Shown: piece by piece, positions 63,601 to 64,000 of the stretch | Layout: every line of letters begins with the position of its first letter | Numbering within the stretch: position 1 is the first letter of the stretch | Assembly: GCA_030683005.1 (NCBI GenBank) | Contig: JAUXMY010000017.1 | Span: 98,719-162,718 of the forward strand | Length of the DNA: 64,000 bases | From: Caulobacter sp. | GTDB lineage: Bacteria > Pseudomonadota > Alphaproteobacteria > Caulobacterales > Caulobacteraceae | Reading direction: 5' to 3' | The notes under the pieces: model-generated | Database searches by the model: none | What the model saw: the letters and a program-made list of their open reading frames with translations, nothing else | What the model was told of the DNA's origin: nothing | Translations under genes and position numbers: made by a program

Positions 63601-63722
63601 GGCGCTTGGCCAAGTGTGCGCAACGCTTCCCGGGCGACGGGGCCATTCAGGAGCTCGCGCACAAGGTAAACTTATCGCTTGTAGAACAAGAGATCCGAGG
63701 GTGGCCCTACGGGCGCTTGTAG
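60642..63722 (+). CDS. Membrane-anchored P-loop ATPase with tandem 46-residue repeats
   Basis: A 1026-residue protein. A basic N-terminus precedes two TM segments (about residues 34-53 and 85-103). A FVGR-type STAND/AAA-like NTPase follows: FVGRTEELAEL (143-153), Walker A GPGGVGKS (171-178), Walker B ALVIDE (215-220), and a sensor-like RILVVGKSR (247-255). After a helical middle, residues 568-981 hold nine consecutive units of exactly 46 residues, consensus RWGARLIALxETEPFRxDPAIRxxEAxAVVNAIxxYGxAxRFEDLE; a further, weaker unit precedes them. The architecture (ATP switch plus helical repeat sensor) resembles STAND defence or signalling proteins, but no effector domain is recognised. Lower G+C than the core genome; inside the tRNA-Thr island. 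Confidence 0.85.
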   Translation: MNATLADLRRLVARAMHGGSAKAAARRRRVLRSWLVPALFALGGTVLGIVFHWSPTAFLAHSLEGVASLFPSTKDVMARHLLDAISAPAGGFLLGLGVAKVQAVQRSVDAIPFLQDPPDFIRRDLDYERQATGMLGWEKPSEFVGRTEELAELVHFAVGRKGFASWREVVGPGGVGKSRLAIEWLETLRHRRWDAGVVDLNRPIPQGWRARRPTALVIDEAQRDWAGKLAETIQTLCAAASERAAIRILVVGKSRPSLEWLSHPNGRALVDASRYSTALYLEALTDEDSLRLWETAAGCDPDDRRISDSAHLRRETAGWPRAILRWAYAKSASSYQEALEGDAIKALPELADARGEAALQVDFGLLKVLALSILAGPLPIDVAQSVSPAGVNFSALDRFFIGADFEETLPSFQPDDLGHEILLRILDLLGHESSPLARIAIKANPDQVGLTLEGLWRTRPESTSACGVLNGLSIGGGARSASRARCLAKLQALYDEMQPRRLSDDRRKAEEFADNSASLEAVAEIDDRLVSICDRRSYDPKIRVEEAAVGIDAIRHYGEARQFDDVERWCNRLTALAAVEPFKSNPTIRDAEVMAMVNAMNSYGLAGRFEDLERWGARLVALLETPPFHRNSAMRRGEARAVANAINLYSQSDRVEECERWGSRLATLATTEPFRLDPAIRGCEASAVVTMVAMYGKARRFEDLERWGARLAALLEVNSLRRDSAIRTSEARAVVNAFKYYGEVGRLLDAERWGARLITLVGSHPHHLDPEIRLLEAMVAVGAIQFYGKGAQFGDLERWGARLIALVETGPFKRSSAIRREEAGAVVNATLVYGDADRFEDLERWGARLIEIAETEPFRSDPSIRVNEAQSAVNAINSYGKAERFDDLERWGAQLIALTEAEPFRSNLTIRQYEAWGILNAISGYGVSGRLEDLERWGARMIALAESRPFSTDPAICLTEAKAAYSAIISYRAATVSKSGPRANWFGRLAKCAQRFPGDGAIQELAHKVNLSLVEQEIRGWPYGRL

Positions 63723-63938
63723 CCAAGATGATGCTCGCGAGCGGGGCAATGCCATCTCGACTATGGACCCAGGCTGGCTGGGAAGCCGGGATGCCTTGAA
63801 GACCGCCTTGCCGCCGCTACGTAGTTCGCCCAAGAATTGGAGCGACCTGCCCCTGATCTGTAAGCGCGGCTTTGGCCCCACCTTCCCAGGGCTGATCTGA
63901 TCGCGGAGTCTCCCGGCCGACGTGTCGAGGTGGCTTGG

Positions 63939-63979
63939 TGTGCTGATGATGCCTGGTGATGATGTGCTGATGATGCCTG
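63939..63979. repeat. Short tandem direct repeat near the right edge
   Basis: TGTGCTGATGATGCCTG occurs at 63939-63955 and again at 63963-63979, eight bases apart, in the gene-free 278 bp after the ATPase gene. Nothing else was recognised there. Confidence 0.5.
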
Positions 63980-64000
63980 CGGCGCGTCGGATCGAGGTGT

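Overview
The window is a high-GC (roughly two-thirds or more G+C by eye) alphaproteobacterial chromosome segment, most likely from a Caulobacterales member (Caulobacter/Phenylobacterium-like). That placement rests on gene content and is an inference: the sucAB/sucCD/lpd block, DUF484-xerC behind priA/fsa, a TonB-dependent receptor with a TetR regulator, a globin-coupled chemoreceptor, an HWE/HisKA_2-type kinase, and abundant intergenic palindromic repeats. Most of the window is ordinary, densely packed core genome with long antisense shadow ORFs.

Layout. 0-6 kb: 3' end of a crotonase, an anti-sigma-like membrane protein, a two-block pentapeptide-repeat protein, CorA, a CHAP hydrolase, an acyltransferase and TerC. 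6-11 kb: priA, fsa, DUF484, xerC. 11-22 kb (minus strand): an esterase, lpd, small membrane/unknown genes, sucB-sucA, and sucD-sucC with its own terminator. 22-28 kb: TonB receptor, TetR, DUF2306, carotenoid oxygenase and DUF2141. 28-30 kb: a LytTR membrane regulator, then a GTP cyclohydrolase I gene translationally coupled to a BLUF blue-light sensor. 30-36 kb: tRNA-Arg(CCG), Asp/Asn hydroxylase, P450, TetR-rubredoxin, ABC ATPase, zinc-finger protein and ICL/PEP-mutase-like enzyme. 36-42 kb: LD-carboxypeptidase beside an Mpl/MurC-like ligase (peptidoglycan recycling), a triple TonB_C-like protein and polA. 42-48 kb: HTH protein, globin-coupled MCP ending in the CheR-docking motif, CheW, a frameshifted pentapeptide gene, a stress-type histidine kinase and a short HPF.

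Two mobile-element footprints stand out. (1) 48.88-52.12 kb is a small degraded island at the 3' end of tRNA-Ala(CGC): an 18-bp copy of the tRNA 3' end marks the distal side, and inside lie a truncated tyrosine integrase and fragments that look like restriction-type genes. (2) At 60.18 kb a 46-bp 3' piece of a tRNA-Thr(CGT), broken at the anticodon loop, marks the distal end of a second island that should run rightwards out of the window. It carries a 1026-residue membrane-anchored P-loop ATPase with at least nine tandem 46-residue repeats. An AT-rich two-TM protein of unknown function sits just outside this att copy.

52-58.7 kb returns to core genes: yggT, DUF167, a class-IV aminotransferase-fold protein without a lysine where the PLP lysine is expected, overlapping a sulfotransferase-like P-loop gene; hemolysin III; a flavoprotein; and an acyl-CoA dehydrogenase/enoyl-CoA hydratase pair.

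The best candidates for something not previously described are the 46-residue-repeat ATPase in the tRNA-Thr island, the folE-BLUF pair, and the lysine-less aminotransferase/sulfotransferase pair.
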